Source: Mycobacterium asiaticum (GTDB lineage: Bacteria; Actinomycetota; Actinomycetes; Mycobacteriales; Mycobacteriaceae). Taken from it: a stretch of DNA of 64,000 nucleotides. Location of the stretch: the NCBI RefSeq assembly GCF_001673315.1, contig NZ_LZLQ01000088.1, forward strand, positions 24,042 to 88,041. The letters are read 5' to 3'. How positions within the stretch are numbered: position 1 is the first letter of the stretch; each line of letters begins with the position of its first letter. The position numbers and the translations under genes are program-made. Positions 48,015 to 57,576 of the stretch are shown in pieces. The notes under the pieces were generated by a model that searched no databases, was not told where the DNA came from, and saw nothing but the letters and a program-made list of their open reading frames with translations.

Positions 48015-48043
48015 AGTATGCCCCACATCAGCGCGTGGGCCAA
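48015..48043 (-). promoter_or_regulatory. putative S10 operon promoter
   Basis: On the minus strand TTGGCC (48043-48038), a 17-bp spacer and CATACT (48020-48015). It is the best housekeeping-type promoter I can see upstream of rpsJ; the start site is untested. Confidence 0.45.
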
Positions 48044-48178
48044 ATTCCAGGTCGTCGGCTGCTGCGGGTGAACTCAGAGGCGCCGCCGAATGCTTCCGCA
48101 GCGAGCCTAGCAGGGCTTTTGGCTCGCGGGCCGGCGCCGTGACGGGCCAGGTGGTGTCCGGTATTTCACCGATCGCGC

Positions 48179-48841
48179 TTACTGCGCGGCCACCGAACCG
48201 GCCGGCCCACCGCCGGTGGCCTGACTGCGCTGCACGTGCAGGAACCCGTCCACCGCAGCCTGCGCACATTCGCGGTAGTCGAAATCCGGCAACGTGCTCA
48301 AGCGACCGAGCACCAGCGGGCCGATAAGCATCGCAATTGCCCGGGATCGGTCCACCTCGCCCAGTTCGGCCGCCTGCGGGCTGTCGAACAGAGCGTCGAA
48401 CGGCGCCGCGTACTGCTGGGCAATACGTTCACGCAGCGTGCTGATCGCGCTCTCGGACCCGTCGTTGTGCTGGGGTTGCGGCATTTCCTGGAGATCCGAA
48501 CCCAGCGCAAGCCACGCCATCGCAGTCATGACGGCGGGGGCCTCGGCGATGGCTTCGGCCTGCCCCAACACGATGGCCAGCAAGCGGTCCCGTAATGCCC
48601 CTTCGGTCGGGGGCTGCGGAGCGGTGGGGATGAGACTGTTGAAAGTGGCTGCCAGTAAATCGTTTCCACTCGGGAAGTGGCGATACAGCGTGGCCCGCGC
48701 TACGTTGGCGGCCCTGGTAACCGCGTCGACGGTCACCGCGCTGGGACCCCCGGCACGCAGGAGCGTCGCGGCGGCCTCGAGTAACCGGGCGCGCGAGTGC
48801 GCCGGACGAGGATCCTGACTGCGGCCGTTGCCGATTGTGAC
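48179..48841 (-). CDS. TetR-family regulator, no canonical start codon in frame (possible frameshift)
   Basis: The frame encodes a full TetR N-terminus: SRARLLEAAATLLRAGGPSA, then VDAVTRAANVARATLYRHFP, and a helical C-terminal domain. The first ATG/GTG/TTG in frame is the GTG at 48736, which would delete half of the HTH domain. Upstream the frame is open to a TAG but offers only GTC (48841) or ATC (48835). A GTG at 48845 with GGGAGG is out of frame by one base. Hence a near-cognate start, a one-base indel or a sequence error must be assumed; my 5' boundary is provisional. It is divergent from an MFS pump gene, which it probably regulates. Confidence 0.65.
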   Translation of the reverse strand, partial: VTIGNGRSQDPRPAHSRARLLEAAATLLRAGGPSAVTVDAVTRAANVARATLYRHFPSGNDLLAATFNSLIPTAPQPPTEGALRDRLLAIVLGQAEAIAEAPAVMTAMAWLALGSDLQEMPQPQHNDGSESAISTLRERIAQQYAAPFDALFDSPQAAELGEVDRSRAIAMLIGPLVLGRLSTLPDFDYRECAQAAVDGFLHVQRSQATGGGPAGSVAAQ

Positions 48842-48895
48842 GCACCTCCCTGTTCGGGACCAACCTGTTTGGGACCAAGGCTATCCGTCTATGCA

Positions 48896-48912
48896 CGAGA
48901 CCATTAGTCTCG
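48896..48912. promoter_or_regulatory. candidate operator between TetR and MFS genes
   Basis: The inverted repeat CGAGAC-N5-GTCTCG lies in the divergent region, 33 bp from the MFS start. It is a plausible binding site for the TetR protein encoded to the left. Confidence 0.5.
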
Positions 48913-48945
48913 GAAATTACTTCGCCGCCCAAAGGAGGCGCAAGC

Positions 48946-50541
48946 ATGGTCGAAACCCTGTTCCGACCCGACGCACGTATTTCCCGGCCTGATCAGCGTA
49001 CTGAGGCGACAGGCAGCAGCGGTAGCGCCCGCAGGTGGACCCTGGCGGTGGCATGCATCGGCGTTTCGCTGGTGGTCGCGTCGATGACGGCGTTGAACAC
49101 CGCGTTGGGCGACATCGCGGTCGTCACCTCCGCGACCCAGACTCAGCTCACCTGGATCGTCGACGGCTACACCGTGGCGTTGGCGTGCCTGCTCTTGCCG
49201 GCGGGAGCTATCGGCGACCGCTACGGCAGACGGGGCGCCCTGCTCGCCGGTTTGACGATCTTCTCCCTGGCCTCGATGGCGCCGGCGCTGCTGCACTCGC
49301 CGGCACAGATCATCGCCGGTCGGGCGCTTGCGGGTGTCGGCGCGGCCTTCGTGATGCCGGCGACCCTGTCGCTGCTGACCATCGCCTACCCAAAAGACCA
49401 GCGCATCAAGGCCGTTGGCATCTGGGCTGGGACCGCGGGTTCCGGCGGGGTCATCGGGATGCTGGGTTCTGGCCTGTTACTTCGCTTTTGGGACTGGCAC
49501 GCCATCTTCTGGTCGCTGGGCGCCGCCGGGTTGGTCATCCTCGCGATGGCATGCACCATCTCGCCGTCCCGGGATGACGAGGCTCCGCGGGTCGACTGGC
49601 CCGGCGCGGTACTGATCGGTGCGGCCGTCGCGATCGGAGTGTTCGCAATCCTGCAAGCGCCGTCACGCGGATGGAGCGACCCCCAGGTATGGGGCGGACT
49701 CGCCATCGGGACGCTGATCGCAACCCTGTTCGGAGTCGTCGAATTCCGGAAACAGCAACCACTTCTGGATGTCCGGTTGTTCGCCGACGCCGGCTTCGCG
49801 ACGGGGGTCGCGACCATCGTGGTGCTCTTCGGCGGAACGTTCGGCTTCTTCTACCTCGGCATGCAATATGTGCAGCAGATCATGGGTTATTCGCCGCTGA
49901 TGACCGCGGTTGCCTTCGGGCCGTTCATGGTGCCGCTGGGCATCTGCTCGGCGTTGTCCTTCTGGTACGTGCCCAAGCTCGGGCTACGTGTGGTGCTGTT
50001 CGCGGGCACCCTGATGATGGCCGTGGGCTTCCTGTGCATGTTGATCCTCGACCTGCAGTCTTCGTATCTCGACCTGGCCTGGCCGACCTTGATCCTCAGT
50101 ACGGGTATCGGATTCTGCACAGCGCCTACCACGTCGGCCATCATGGCCGCGGTTCCAGACGAAAAGCAGGGAGTCGCCTCCGCGGTCAACGACACCGCGC
50201 GCGAGTTGGGCGGCGCCTTGGGCATCGCCGTGGCAGGTTCGATTCTGGCCGGCCGGTACAGCAACGAGCTGATCCCTCAGCTGGCGGCGTTCCCCGAACC
50301 GGTGCGCGGGCCCGCGTCGGACTCGTTGGCCAAGGCCGTCGAGATATCGGAAAGGCTTGGCCGCCAAGGTGAGCAACTAACCACTGCGAGTCAAACGGCG
50401 TTCATGACGGCCATGCACGACTCGATGATCACGATGGCCGCCATCGTCGGGGTCGCCGCGCTGCTGATCGGATTCTGGGCCCCGGGGCGCGACGGGCGCC
50501 AGTTGCGACTGGCCCGCCGCATCCGCAGTGGGCGGCGCTGA
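48946..50541 (+). CDS. MFS drug-efflux transporter, DHA2 (14-TM) type
   Basis: At 531 residues it is a proton antiporter of the EmrB/QacA group with about 14 membrane helices. Motif A is present as LLPAGAIGDRYGRRGALL and motif C-like glycines occur in GTAGSGGVIGML. SQTQLTWIVDGYTVALA-like TM1-2 sequence and TSAIMAAVPDEKQGVASAVND are typical. AAAGGAGG precedes ATG 48946. It should export drugs or lipids; the substrate is unknown. It is controlled in all likelihood by the divergent TetR. Confidence 0.88.
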   Translation: MVETLFRPDARISRPDQRTEATGSSGSARRWTLAVACIGVSLVVASMTALNTALGDIAVVTSATQTQLTWIVDGYTVALACLLLPAGAIGDRYGRRGALLAGLTIFSLASMAPALLHSPAQIIAGRALAGVGAAFVMPATLSLLTIAYPKDQRIKAVGIWAGTAGSGGVIGMLGSGLLLRFWDWHAIFWSLGAAGLVILAMACTISPSRDDEAPRVDWPGAVLIGAAVAIGVFAILQAPSRGWSDPQVWGGLAIGTLIATLFGVVEFRKQQPLLDVRLFADAGFATGVATIVVLFGGTFGFFYLGMQYVQQIMGYSPLMTAVAFGPFMVPLGICSALSFWYVPKLGLRVVLFAGTLMMAVGFLCMLILDLQSSYLDLAWPTLILSTGIGFCTAPTTSAIMAAVPDEKQGVASAVNDTARELGGALGIAVAGSILAGRYSNELIPQLAAFPEPVRGPASDSLAKAVEISERLGRQGEQLTTASQTAFMTAMHDSMITMAAIVGVAALLIGFWAPGRDGRQLRLARRIRSGRR

Positions 50542-50695
50542 CATCCACGTTCTGACAAGCCGCCGCTCGCTTCGAGAAAAATGGACGAATCAAGCAAAAA
50601 CGCCTCGGGCGGGGGTGCCGCTGAATTAGCATCCGAACCAGGGATGGAGTTCGTGGTGGGAGACGGACGCGGTCCAGCTTGGCTTGGGGGACGGT

Positions 50696-51382
50696 ATGTC
50701 GTATGTAATTGCTGCTACGGAGTACGTGGCCGCCGCAGCAACGGATTTGGCCAATATCGGCTCGGCTCTGGGTGATGCCAGCGCGGCCGCGGCCATGCCG
50801 ACGACCGGTGCGCTGATTCCGGCGGGCGCCGACGCGGTATCGGCAGAGGTGGCCGCCCTGTTCGGTGCACATGCCGAGGCATTCCAACAGATCGCGGCCC
50901 AGGCAGCGGCCTTTCACGACCAGTTCGTGCAACTGATGAGTCTCGGTTCCCAGCAGTACGCCGTGAGCGAGGCGGCGAACGTATCGAGCATTCAGAGCGA
51001 GACAGGCAACCTGCCTCAACAGACCCTGGGGCACGGGGTCCTGAACCAGGGCGCCTACGCGGCGCCGGCGGCCGCGGCAGCGGCGCAAACAATGGCTATC
51101 AGTCCGGCAGCGGCCGGACCGGTAGGCTCGGCGATCGCACCGGCGGCAGCGCCGGTGGGATCGGTGGGGTCGGCAGTAGCGGCGGGATCGGCGGGGTCGG
51201 CTAAGCGTCAGCCAATCCCGTCGCTACCGGCGAGCCCCGCGCAGCCAACCGAACTCAGCGAGACGGCGGCGGTTTCTGCCTTGCCCGCCCCACTGGCGGC
51301 GCGGGCGGTACCGGCGGCGGCCCCGGCCGCTGCGGCAGCACCCCGGTTCGAGGCGACCGGCCAGTCAGCCGCGGCCGGCTGA
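50696..51382 (+). CDS. PE-family protein with Ala/Pro-rich C-terminus
   Basis: The first 95 residues of this 228-residue protein form a PE domain: SYVIAATEYVAAAATDLANI, GALIPAGADAVSAEVAALF, FHDQFVQLM. The type VII secretion signal Y-x3-E follows (QQYAVSEAAN). The remainder is Ala-, Pro- and Ser-rich with GSAIAP/GSVGSAVAAGSAGSA near-repeats, not a PGRS domain. The ATG at 50696 gives the canonical MSYV start, with GGGGGAC upstream. No PPE partner is adjacent. Secretion through an ESX system is expected. Confidence 0.88.
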   Translation: MSYVIAATEYVAAAATDLANIGSALGDASAAAAMPTTGALIPAGADAVSAEVAALFGAHAEAFQQIAAQAAAFHDQFVQLMSLGSQQYAVSEAANVSSIQSETGNLPQQTLGHGVLNQGAYAAPAAAAAAQTMAISPAAAGPVGSAIAPAAAPVGSVGSAVAAGSAGSAKRQPIPSLPASPAQPTELSETAAVSALPAPLAARAVPAAAPAAAAAPRFEATGQSAAAG

Positions 51383-51395
51383 TCGGGCGCGCAAG

Positions 51396-52835
51396 TCAGG
51401 CGACGAATTCCGCCGCACGATGCCCCAGCATCACGATGGTTGCGTGCGGGCCTCTGCTGGGGACTACCGGCAGGACCGAACCGTCGACCACCCACAGGTT
51501 CTCCAAACCGCGTACCCGGCAACGACTGTCGACCACTGCAGCTGCGTCACTGTCGAGACCCATCGGGGCACTGCCACATAGGTGCTGCGAAGTCGACCAT
51601 ACGGCCGGCCCGATATCGGTTGCCGCGGCGCAGATTTCGCGAGCCAGCTCGCTGCCCGCACGCAGGGCCGCGACATCGGTTGGCGCACTGTCGTACCGAT
51701 GTTCGATCCGCGGCGGAACCCGGGGGTCTGCCGACAGCAGGGTGATGCGTCCGCGCGCCACGGGCCGCATGAGCGCCACGCCGATGTGCGGCCAATCGCG
51801 GTGCCCCGCCGTTCCGTCACCCCTCATCGCCACGAAACCACCCGTGTAGGGCCGGATTTCGATGCCGTCAGCGGTGCTCAGCACCACCTCCAAGACCGGA
51901 CGGTTAACTGCCACATCCCAATTGGTCGGCATCACCCATTCCGGATGGTCGCTGCAGTTCATCCCGACCGGCAGCGCCGCAACAACTTTCACGCCTGCCG
52001 CGCGTAACACGGCCTCCTCCCCCACTCCTGACGACATCAGTAGGTGTGCCGACGCAATCGCTCCGGCACACAACACGATTCGATCCGCCGTCAGTGTCAT
52101 CGGGCCGTCGGGACCGGCCGCCTCGACGCCGTCGGCTCTCGTGCCGCTGAAACGCAGCCGCAGCGCCCGGGTCTGCGCCAGTAAGGTCAGGTTGGGGCGG
52201 TTGAGTGCAGGCACCAGGAAAGCCGCGCCGGAGCCGGTGCGTACACCGTCGACGATGTTCAGCGGCACGGCGCCCACGCCCGCTGGCAGTTCGGGCCCCA
52301 CGTCATTCAGGTCGGCAATCCAGGGGAAGCCGGCGCGCTGTGCGGCGGTGCGGAAAGCGGCGGTCGCACCCGTCATGTCCGATGTGCGACACACCGGAAT
52401 GGGACCGGCGTCGCCGTGCGCCGGGGTGTCGAAATCCAGGTCCGTCTCGATGGCCCGGAAGTGCTCGCGGACATCGGACCACGCCCACCCCGGCAGCCCG
52501 AGGCGATCAAAATCGCCGGGCAACCCGCGGCAGAAATAACCGCCGTTGACCGCGCCCGAGCCGCCTACTGTCACCCCGCGCACCACCGGCAACTGTCGGG
52601 CCGGGTGGTCGGTGAGCGTCGTCAGGTAACGCTCGGCCAGCACGCTGCCCGCGCCGATCGGAAGCTGGAAGCCGTTGCGCGTGCGGGACAGCAGCTCGTC
52701 ATCATCGAGGCCGGGGCCGGCCTCCAGGACGGTCACCCGGCACCCCGAGTCGAGGGAAAGGCGTTCGGCTACAACCGAACCGGCACTTCCAGCACCAACT
52801 ATCAATACATCGCTGTGCCGGTCGGCTGCGGACAA
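51396..52835 (-). CDS. mftG: mycofactocin-associated GMC-family oxidoreductase
   Basis: The 479-residue GMC flavoprotein has the FAD motif VLIVGAGSAGSVVAERL, RGVTVGGSGAVNGGYFCRG and the C-terminal catalytic HLCGSAPMG and VDGSVLPVVPSRGPHATIVM. MftG is reported to link mycofactocinol reoxidation to the respiratory chain. It is the last gene of the mft operon, 9 bp after mftF, and converges on the PE gene. Confidence 0.94.
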   Translation of the reverse strand: MSAADRHSDVLIVGAGSAGSVVAERLSLDSGCRVTVLEAGPGLDDDELLSRTRNGFQLPIGAGSVLAERYLTTLTDHPARQLPVVRGVTVGGSGAVNGGYFCRGLPGDFDRLGLPGWAWSDVREHFRAIETDLDFDTPAHGDAGPIPVCRTSDMTGATAAFRTAAQRAGFPWIADLNDVGPELPAGVGAVPLNIVDGVRTGSGAAFLVPALNRPNLTLLAQTRALRLRFSGTRADGVEAAGPDGPMTLTADRIVLCAGAIASAHLLMSSGVGEEAVLRAAGVKVVAALPVGMNCSDHPEWVMPTNWDVAVNRPVLEVVLSTADGIEIRPYTGGFVAMRGDGTAGHRDWPHIGVALMRPVARGRITLLSADPRVPPRIEHRYDSAPTDVAALRAGSELAREICAAATDIGPAVWSTSQHLCGSAPMGLDSDAAAVVDSRCRVRGLENLWVVDGSVLPVVPSRGPHATIVMLGHRAAEFVA

Positions 52836-52844
52836 GATGAACCG

Positions 52845-54260
52845 TTACGTCCGAATCTGTGGCTTCAGCGCACCGATATTGCGTTCGCGCACCACGCCGC
52901 ACCACAGCCCCATCCCGTAGGCCAGGTCGTCGACGCGCTTGAGCACCAGGAAGGTGAACAATCCGATAGGTTCGGCTTCGCTGTCGACCGCGCCGCGGCG
53001 GCGCAACCAGTCGGCCACCCCGTCCACAATCGCGGCTATAACTACAACCCGTCTGAAGTGCCGCGACAGAATGGCCGCTAGCAGCGCCAGGGGCCAGTAG
53101 TGCCGGCAAATGGCCGAGGCCAACTGCAGCGCCGCTGACCACAGCCCGCGGGTGGCGACCACGACCACATCCCACAGGGTCGTCTCGGCGCCGTCCAGCG
53201 CCTTGGCGATGCGGCGTCCTGTCAGCATGGCGATCACGATCGAGGCCAGCTTGGTAAGACCGGAACCCAGCGACACCAAAATCCAGGCCGCCAATGCCCA
53301 GCCCGATATCACCACCGGCGCGGTCTTGTCGGGATGCCGCACCGAAAGCGGTGCCGCCGAACCTCCATAGAACGCCTTGCGCGCGAGCCATTCCCGGAGC
53401 TCGGTCCGATGGTCGTGGGCTACCAGCGCAATCGGCTCGTACCGCAGCCGGGCGCCGGCCTCCACGAGTCGCCAACACAAATCGACGTCCTCACCCGAGT
53501 GCATCGTCTCGTCGAAGCCGCCCACTTCCCGGATGGCTGCGGCGCGGCACACCATCGCGGCGCTGGGAACATAGGAAACCGAACTGTGCGGCAGTACCGG
53601 CGCCTCTCGCAGCCCGAGGTCCAGGGACGAGTGCACCGCCTCGTAGCGGGCGATCACGTTCTCGGTCTGCGCCAGGCCGACAATGCGGGGCGCCACCAGC
53701 GCAACGGTGGGATCGCAGAAGTGTCCCAGCAAAGCTTCTAGCCAGCCGCGCCGCGGTGTGACATCGGAGTCCAGGAAGGCGACGTAGTCGGTGGTGCAGG
53801 CGGACAACCCGGTGTTGCGGGCCGCCGCGGGGCCTTTGCTGCGAGTGTGATGCAGCACTTCGATGTCACAGTAGGCGTCGGCGAAGTCTTCCCGTTCTAT
53901 CGGCACTGAGGAACCGTCGTCGACCACGATCACCCGCAGACCGCGTAAGGCCGCCACTAAGCGGCGCAGACCAAAGACGTTGTCCCGCACCGGAATGACT
54001 ACAGTGACGTCGCGGTACGACGGCCCGGTCGCAGGGCGCGGATGAGCCACCGTGGCGTCCAGCAGGGTGCGCGCCAATTCGGCACTCAACTCGTCCCGAA
54101 CCTTCAGCCGACCGTCGGAGAGCATGCTTTGCGCGGCAGGCGCCAAACGCAACAGCCGTGTCGGTGAACCACCGAGCAACGCCCGGCCGTCGCCGAGCAC
54201 CCGCACTCGACGATCGACCTGCACCGCAAACCCGTCAGGGAGTCGGGTCTGGGTGGTCAA
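52845..54260 (-). CDS. mftF: mycofactocin glycosyltransferase
   Basis: MftF adds beta-1,4-linked glucose units to premycofactocin. The 471-residue protein has an N-terminal region of about 90 residues ([20 protein letters not shown]), a GT2 domain with [15 protein letters not shown] and the DxD motif in [12 protein letters not shown], and C-terminal membrane helices. Translation starts at TTG 54260 with AGGAGGAG immediately upstream, an unusual codon backed by a strong ribosome-binding site. It lies 30 bp after mftE. Confidence 0.94.
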   Translation of the reverse strand: MTTQTRLPDGFAVQVDRRVRVLGDGRALLGGSPTRLLRLAPAAQSMLSDGRLKVRDELSAELARTLLDATVAHPRPATGPSYRDVTVVIPVRDNVFGLRRLVAALRGLRVIVVDDGSSVPIEREDFADAYCDIEVLHHTRSKGPAAARNTGLSACTTDYVAFLDSDVTPRRGWLEALLGHFCDPTVALVAPRIVGLAQTENVIARYEAVHSSLDLGLREAPVLPHSSVSYVPSAAMVCRAAAIREVGGFDETMHSGEDVDLCWRLVEAGARLRYEPIALVAHDHRTELREWLARKAFYGGSAAPLSVRHPDKTAPVVISGWALAAWILVSLGSGLTKLASIVIAMLTGRRIAKALDGAETTLWDVVVVATRGLWSAALQLASAICRHYWPLALLAAILSRHFRRVVVIAAIVDGVADWLRRRGAVDSEAEPIGLFTFLVLKRVDDLAYGMGLWCGVVRERNIGALKPQIRT

Positions 54261-54290
54261 CGCCGCTCCTCCTCGGTACGCTCGGCTCTG

Positions 54291-55037
54291 TCATTGCAGG
54301 ACCCCCCCGGGTCCGGGTACCCACCGTGAAATTCGACCCAAACAATCGTCGACCATTTCGGCAAAGATCCGTCTCCCCTCGACCGCGGTGGCCGTAGTCG
54401 GATCCCCCAGCACGCCGATCTCGCTTACCGCCGCGACTCCGCCGCGGCGCATCGACGGTAGCAACTTTTCCAGCGGCGCAGCGTTGCCGGCCACAAATCG
54501 GTCAGTTCGAACATCGGCCGGTGAAAGGTGGAGCAACACGGAGGTTTCAGTGTGACCCGCGTGGGCGTCAGCGCCGGTCGCGGCGCACGGACTCCAGGCG
54601 GCGTCGCGGCCTTCCGACCGTAGCAGCGCGGTGGCGTGACGCAAGGAGTCGATGTTGCCTCCGTGACCGTTGATGAACACCAGCCGGTCCGCCCAACTAG
54701 CCGCCGAGCGGCCGTACTCCACCAGAAGCAGCGTCAACGCTTCCGCTCCGATGGAGATCGTTCCCGGGAAGCTCTGATGCTCGCCACTGGCGCCGTAGGC
54801 GATGGCCGGCGCCACCAGCCAGCCCGGCTCGTTTAGTGCGTGCAGTCGCGCCGCGACGGCCCGGGACACTGCGCTGGCGATCCTGGTGTCGGTATCCAAC
54901 GGCAGGTGCGGACCATGTTGTTCAGTCGACCCCAGGGGAATCAATATTGACGCGGAGGTCGATATTGAGAGTTGCCTCGACGTCGCACTCCCCAGTTCGC
55001 CGAGTACGGGCACTCGCCGATGGTAGGACGAATTCAC
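54291..55037 (-). CDS. mftE: mycofactocin peptidase, creatininase family
   Basis: MftE cleaves the MftC-modified MftA to release the Val-Tyr-derived AHDP core. The 248-residue creatininase fold has the metal ligands in LGSTEQHGPHLPLDTD and VFINGHGGNIDSL. GTG 55037 is the start. It follows mftD after a 173-bp gap that is AT-rich near 55065-55085, so an internal promoter is possible; nothing else is seen in that gap. Confidence 0.94.
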   Translation of the reverse strand: MNSSYHRRVPVLGELGSATSRQLSISTSASILIPLGSTEQHGPHLPLDTDTRIASAVSRAVAARLHALNEPGWLVAPAIAYGASGEHQSFPGTISIGAEALTLLLVEYGRSAASWADRLVFINGHGGNIDSLRHATALLRSEGRDAAWSPCAATGADAHAGHTETSVLLHLSPADVRTDRFVAGNAAPLEKLLPSMRRGGVAAVSEIGVLGDPTTATAVEGRRIFAEMVDDCLGRISRWVPGPGGVLQ

Positions 55038-55210
55038 CTGGCGTGCACCAATTGTTGCCCTACCTATCGAAAATATTTTTCACATAGTTGAGCACCGGGC
55101 CGAAATCACTGCTCGTCCGCCACGGCTGCACCGCCCGTATCAAACTTGGCGAATCACTCATTCCTGGAACGCATTATGTGTGGTATTACGCGCGCCTGCT
55201 GCTCGATAGC

Positions 55211-56386
55211 TCAAGCCGTGCCCAAATCGCGGGTGAACCCGTCCGGAATGAGAATGTCGTCGGGACGCAGATCGTGAATCGACGAGTGACCGAGACCCAT
55301 CAATGCCGAATCGACGCCGCCGCGCAAAATGTCGAGAACGTTCTCGACGCCCGGCTGCCCGGCCGCGGCCAGCCCCCACAGGTAGGCGCGCCCGATCATG
55401 ACCGCGCGCGCTCCCAGCGCCACTGCCTTGACCACGTCGCTGCCTCGCCGAATGCCGCCATCCAGCAATACTTCGACCTGATCGCCGACCGCGGCCGCAA
55501 TCGCGGGCAGGGCGCGAATCGACGCCGGCGTCCCGTCCAGGTTGTTACCACCGTGGTTGGACACCGAGATCGCCGAAACACCGGCATCCACAGCCCTTTT
55601 CGCGTCGTCGACGCGCATCACGCCCTTGAGCATCAATGGTCCAGACCACAGGTCGGTCAGCCAGGCGATGTCTTCCCAGGTGGGCGGGGGCGTTCCCATC
55701 CATTCGCCGTAAGCGGCGAAAAAGGGCGGACCGGGCTCGCCACGGCGACCCTGGTTAGGTACCCGCAGGTCCGGCGGTCGCAGTGTCTTGCCGAACTTCC
55801 ACAGCCACCGCGGCTTGGTGATCGCCTCGGGCGACAGCCGCAAAATGGTTTTCAAATTCATTTCTTCGGGGATTTTCGGGCTTCCCCAGTCGCGCCCGTG
55901 CGAGAACGACCAGTCGGTGGTGACGATAAGACCGACCGCTCCGGCCTCTCGCGCGCGCTCGACGCGCTGGGCGATCGCATCCCGGCCGCCGAGCCAGTAG
56001 ATCTGGAAGAAGAGCTTGGGGTTGGCGGCGATGACCTCCTCGATCGGCTTGCTGGCAAACGAGGACAACCCCATCGCCGTGCCGCGGGCGGCGGCCGCGC
56101 GGGCCACGGCGACCTCACCGTCCGGATCGACCGCCTGGACGCCGGTCGGCGAGATCAACACGGGAAACGAAATATCCTGACCCAGCACGGTGGTAGCGAG
56201 GTCGCGCTTTTCGCTGGCGCCGACCACGTGCGGCGCAAAGCCGAGTTCACTGAACGCCGCGACATTGTCGGCGACGGTGATGCCTTTTTCGCTGGCTGAA
56301 ATCAGAGAGGAATAGACGGACTTCGGCAGCCGGCGCTTCGCGCGTTGCTGCGCGATTGCGACCGTTTCGAACCATTCGTCGGCCAC
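55211..56386 (-). CDS. mftD: mycofactocin flavoprotein dehydrogenase, FMN-dependent
   Basis: MftD oxidatively deaminates AHDP to the redox-active premycofactocin. The 391-residue alpha-hydroxy-acid-oxidase fold has VLISPTGVQAVDP, the catalytic His in VSNHGGNNLDGT, and DGGIRRGSDVVKAVALGA for phosphate binding. GTG 56386 (ADEWFETVAIAQ) is chosen by family N-terminus and lies 2 bp after the mftC stop. Confidence 0.95.
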   Translation of the reverse strand: MADEWFETVAIAQQRAKRRLPKSVYSSLISASEKGITVADNVAAFSELGFAPHVVGASEKRDLATTVLGQDISFPVLISPTGVQAVDPDGEVAVARAAAARGTAMGLSSFASKPIEEVIAANPKLFFQIYWLGGRDAIAQRVERAREAGAVGLIVTTDWSFSHGRDWGSPKIPEEMNLKTILRLSPEAITKPRWLWKFGKTLRPPDLRVPNQGRRGEPGPPFFAAYGEWMGTPPPTWEDIAWLTDLWSGPLMLKGVMRVDDAKRAVDAGVSAISVSNHGGNNLDGTPASIRALPAIAAAVGDQVEVLLDGGIRRGSDVVKAVALGARAVMIGRAYLWGLAAAGQPGVENVLDILRGGVDSALMGLGHSSIHDLRPDDILIPDGFTRDLGTA

Positions 56387-56388
56387 GG

Positions 56389-57576
56389 TTATACGGGACT
56401 TTCGTTGCAGAGCCTGGCCGGCGGGCGCGCCGGCGGCCTCATCGACAGGGTCAGGGGAACGGGCGTGCTGATCCGCTTGCCGCGCGAATGATCGACACGG
56501 GGTTTCGGTGTGTCGCGCTCGGCGGCCAGCGCTGGTGCGCCATGGCCTTGGACGCATTCCGGGTCGGGGCCATCCATTGGCAGGCCGGTGAAAAACTTGG
56601 CTGCCATGCAGCCGCCGCGGCAGCTGTCGTAATGGTTGCAGCTACCGCACGCTCCGGCCGACTGGGGCTCACGCAGCTCGCGGAACAACGGGGCGTTCTT
56701 CCAAACGTTGTCAAAACCGCCGTCGCGCAACACATTCCCGGCGAGGAACCGGTCGTGAATGGCGAAGGGGCAAGCGTAGACGTCACCGACCGGGTCGATC
56801 AGGCAAACTACCCGTCCGGCGCCGCACATGTTCAGTCCAGACAGTGCGCCGGCAGATCCCAACGGTGCCAGATGGAAGAACGAATCTCCGGTCAACACCC
56901 GCTCGCCCTTTGCGACCAGCCAGTCATACAGCTCGACCTGTTGCGCGGCGGTGGGGTGCAGCTCGTCCCAGGTATCGGCACCGCGTCCGGACGGACGCAA
57001 TCGGGTGATCCGCAGCGTGGCGCCATAACGGCTTGCCAACGCGGCGAATTCGTCGAGTTGACCGACGTTGTGCCGGGTGACGACGACAGAGATTTTGGCG
57101 TCGGAGAAACCCGCGTCGGCCAGGTTCTCCAGCGCCCGCACCGCCATGTCGAAGGACCCTGGACCGCGAACCGCGTCGTTGATCTCGGCCGTCGCACCGT
57201 CGAGGGAGATCTGGACGTCGACATAGTCGCTGGCGGCCAGCCGCGCGGCCACCTCCGGCGTGATGCGGACGCCGTTGGTCGAGAACTTCACCCCGACGTG
57301 GTGTTCGGTGGCGTAGTCCACCAATTCCCAAAAGTCCGGGCGCACTGTGGGTTCGCCGCCGCCGATGTTCACATAGAAGACCTGCATGCGTTCGAGTTCG
57401 TCGATGATGTCCTTGCACTGACGCGTGGACAACTCGCCGGGGTCGCGTTTGCCCGACGACGACAGGCAGTGCACGCACGCCAGGTTGCAGGCATACGTCA
57501 GTTCCCAGGTCAAACAGATCGGCGCGTCGAGGCCGTGCTCGAACTGCTCGATCAGGGACGGTACTGCTACGGTCAT
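56389..57576 (-). CDS. mftC: mycofactocin radical SAM maturase
   Basis: MftC decarboxylates and cross-links the C-terminal Val-Tyr of MftA. The 395-residue radical SAM/SPASM protein has the cluster motif C-x3-C-x2-C in YACNLACVHC, GGGEPTVRPDF, and SPASM cysteines around MCGAG, VYACPF and CGSCNHYDSCRGGC. ATG 57576 follows AGGAGAG and overlaps the mftB stop by 4 bp. Confidence 0.97.
   Translation of the reverse strand: MTVAVPSLIEQFEHGLDAPICLTWELTYACNLACVHCLSSSGKRDPGELSTRQCKDIIDELERMQVFYVNIGGGEPTVRPDFWELVDYATEHHVGVKFSTNGVRITPEVAARLAASDYVDVQISLDGATAEINDAVRGPGSFDMAVRALENLADAGFSDAKISVVVTRHNVGQLDEFAALASRYGATLRITRLRPSGRGADTWDELHPTAAQQVELYDWLVAKGERVLTGDSFFHLAPLGSAGALSGLNMCGAGRVVCLIDPVGDVYACPFAIHDRFLAGNVLRDGGFDNVWKNAPLFRELREPQSAGACGSCNHYDSCRGGCMAAKFFTGLPMDGPDPECVQGHGAPALAAERDTPKPRVDHSRGKRISTPVPLTLSMRPPARPPARLCNESPV

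Noticed and set aside
51100..51380. GGxGGx-like periodicity suggesting a PE_PGRS protein
   Set aside because: The translated C-terminus is Ala/Pro/Ser-rich (GSAIAP, AAPAAAAAP) without Gly-Gly-Ala/Asn repeats, so it is a PE protein but not PGRS.
55088..56299. 403-codon plus-strand open frame opposite mftD
   Set aside because: Shadow frame; mftD has all catalytic motifs on the minus strand.
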